Source: Effrenium voratum (lineage: Eukaryota; Sar; Dinophyceae; Suessiales; Symbiodiniaceae). From it: a DNA stretch of 64,000 bases. The first letter of the stretch is position 1, and each line of letters opens with the position of its first letter. The notes under the pieces were generated by a model that did not search any database, was not told the origin of the DNA, and saw only the letters and a program-made list of their open reading frames with translations. Location of the stretch: positions 49,514-113,513 of the forward strand of contig CAUJNA010003242.1 in the NCBI GenBank assembly GCA_963377175.1. Reading direction: 5' to 3'. This document shows, piece by piece, positions 63,301 through 64,000 of the stretch. A program made the translations under genes and the position numbers.

Positions 63301-63370
63301 CCCAAGGCGCTGGAGCGAGCGAGAGCGCGGGCCAGGGCAGCAGGCCAGCGCTTGCAGAGAGGGATCTTCC
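60360..63370 (+). CDS. Ala/Lys/Glu-rich 49-residue-repeat protein, multi-exon
   Basis: Exon 60360-60433 (after tttgcacag) encodes TEIYEGTLSADGKLVWNDGA then VWVR, a small beta motif. The main exon starts near 60471 or 60504 and runs to about 62610 in the same frame. It holds ten near-identical 49-residue repeats and four shorter ones, each with DRARKAFEEEKARKAAALER, an Ala run and PAEEPAPAPQAKDANEA. Long charged helices with Pro-rich breaks are predicted: a coiled-coil or stalk-like protein. The last unit is split: KMDRAKQAFEQ ends at 62688, a 21-base exon EKARKAA lies at 63001-63021, and ALERARARARAAGQ starts at 63307. Between 62590 and 62640 the frame shifts by one, so an exon boundary or indel is unresolved there. 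The start exon and 3' end are not defined. No family is recognised. Confidence 0.55.
60615..62087 (+). repeat. 147-bp in-frame tandem repeat, ten copies
   Basis: ggcat(t/c)gac anchors at 60615, 60762, 60912, 61059, 61206, 61353, 61500, 61647, 61794 and 61941. Nearly all periods are 147 bp; the second unit has one extra Ala codon. Copies differ mostly at a few fixed sites (GAC/GAG before CGGGC-like, CCA/GCA), a sign of recent expansion or gene conversion. Confidence 0.95.
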
Positions 63371-64000
63371 GCCTACGGCACAGACATCCTTGGCACACCT
63401 TTTCTGTTTCATCAGCCCGATATCTTCAGAGGCCTCAGGAAGCACCTGAGGGGATCTTCTTTTTTTCTTTTTTGGGGGGGGGTTTGGAGCAAAGTTGCCG
63501 CAGAAAAAAAAGCGCTTCGCCCCGCGCGCGAGGCCAGGATCCTGCAGATGAGCTGGGCCTAGGGCCCAACGCGAGCGCCTCGAGTCCTCGACCTGGAAGC
63601 TATGCGGCTCCTGTTTGCGACTGTCAAGCTTGGGGAGGTTGCGACATTTCTGGGGCTGGCGTAGATGATCGGAGAGGAAATGAATTGCTGGTCTTCCTTT
63701 TCGGCAACGTCGTTGTTTAGTCGTTCTCCAATGGAGGGCGGGGCTTCGTTCAAGCTCCTTGTTGGGGGTCGAGCTGACTTCTTGACACGCTGTGCGTGGG
63801 ATGACCGCCGCGATTAAGCTGGACCAGGGCTTGGTGGCATCCCTCTTGTGTCACATGAGTGGGGTAGAGTCGCACTGCCCCTCTTGCAGCATCCCAATCT
63901 ATCATTCCATGCCTATGAGGCCCGTGCCGACTGCCATATGGCCACTCCATTCGCCCCCGGCCATCATCATCACGCCCGAAATAGGAATCGTTTGGTGGAC
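63371..64000. other. 3' edge, unassigned
   Basis: Pyrimidine-rich run with a following G8 at 63461-63482 and a plus frame to 63720 (ADELGLGPNASASSPRPGSY) that could be a further exon. Nothing firm. Confidence 0.3.

Overview
The window looks like nuclear DNA of a microbial alga, most likely a dinoflagellate, carrying at its left end part of an integrated DNA virus. The host assignment is inference. It rests on long, intron-rich genes whose exons join in frame only if GC, GA or GG donors are allowed beside GT, on short direct repeats at several intron ends, and on very expanded microsatellites and decayed retroelements. Nothing in the window names a species. There is one assembly gap of 100 N at 51401-51500.

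Bases 1 to about 12240 are a compact, visibly GC-rich, intronless block that reads as part of a polinton-like virus (PLV/Maverick type). In order it holds a fibre-like protein ending in an S74-type chaperone domain (+, cut by the window edge, one-base frameshift); a retroviral-type integrase (+); an SF3-like P-loop replication ATPase (-); a 1161-residue protein with a family-B polymerase-like region, an HNH module and a C-terminal SF1 helicase (+); an unknown 196-residue protein (-); a cytosine-C5 methyltransferase-like protein (+); a probable double-jelly-roll major capsid protein (-); and a 52-residue ORF (-). Integration, replication, DNA modification and capsid functions are present. A packaging ATPase, minor capsid protein and protease were not found and may lie left of base 1. 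The 3' ends of the genes are marked by hairpins of several unrelated designs, including a roughly 270-bp-armed inverted repeat, four tandem terminator-like hairpins, and two pairs of 46-base palindromes sharing a common tail.

From 12.3 to 34.8 kb there is no intact gene that I can support. This stretch holds retroelement remnants (RNase H, reverse transcriptase), three diverged copies of a roughly 1-kb unit that may contain a small membrane-protein exon, a 1.95-kb tract of successive tetranucleotide repeats, an ankyrin-like remnant, and a striking array of 16 units of about 250 bp. That array is bracketed by 69-bp direct repeats.

From 34.8 to 64 kb there are four multi-exon plus-strand gene candidates. 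They are an unknown low-complexity protein (34833-36055), a secretory-type glycosyltransferase with a DxD motif (about 39294-45002), a 12-TM-class major facilitator transporter whose 11 exons join into a closed 528-codon frame (46171-56425, with a 3.3-kb microsatellite tract in one intron), and an alanine/lysine/glutamate-rich protein built from 49-residue repeats (60360 to beyond 63350). The host genes do not form an obvious pathway.
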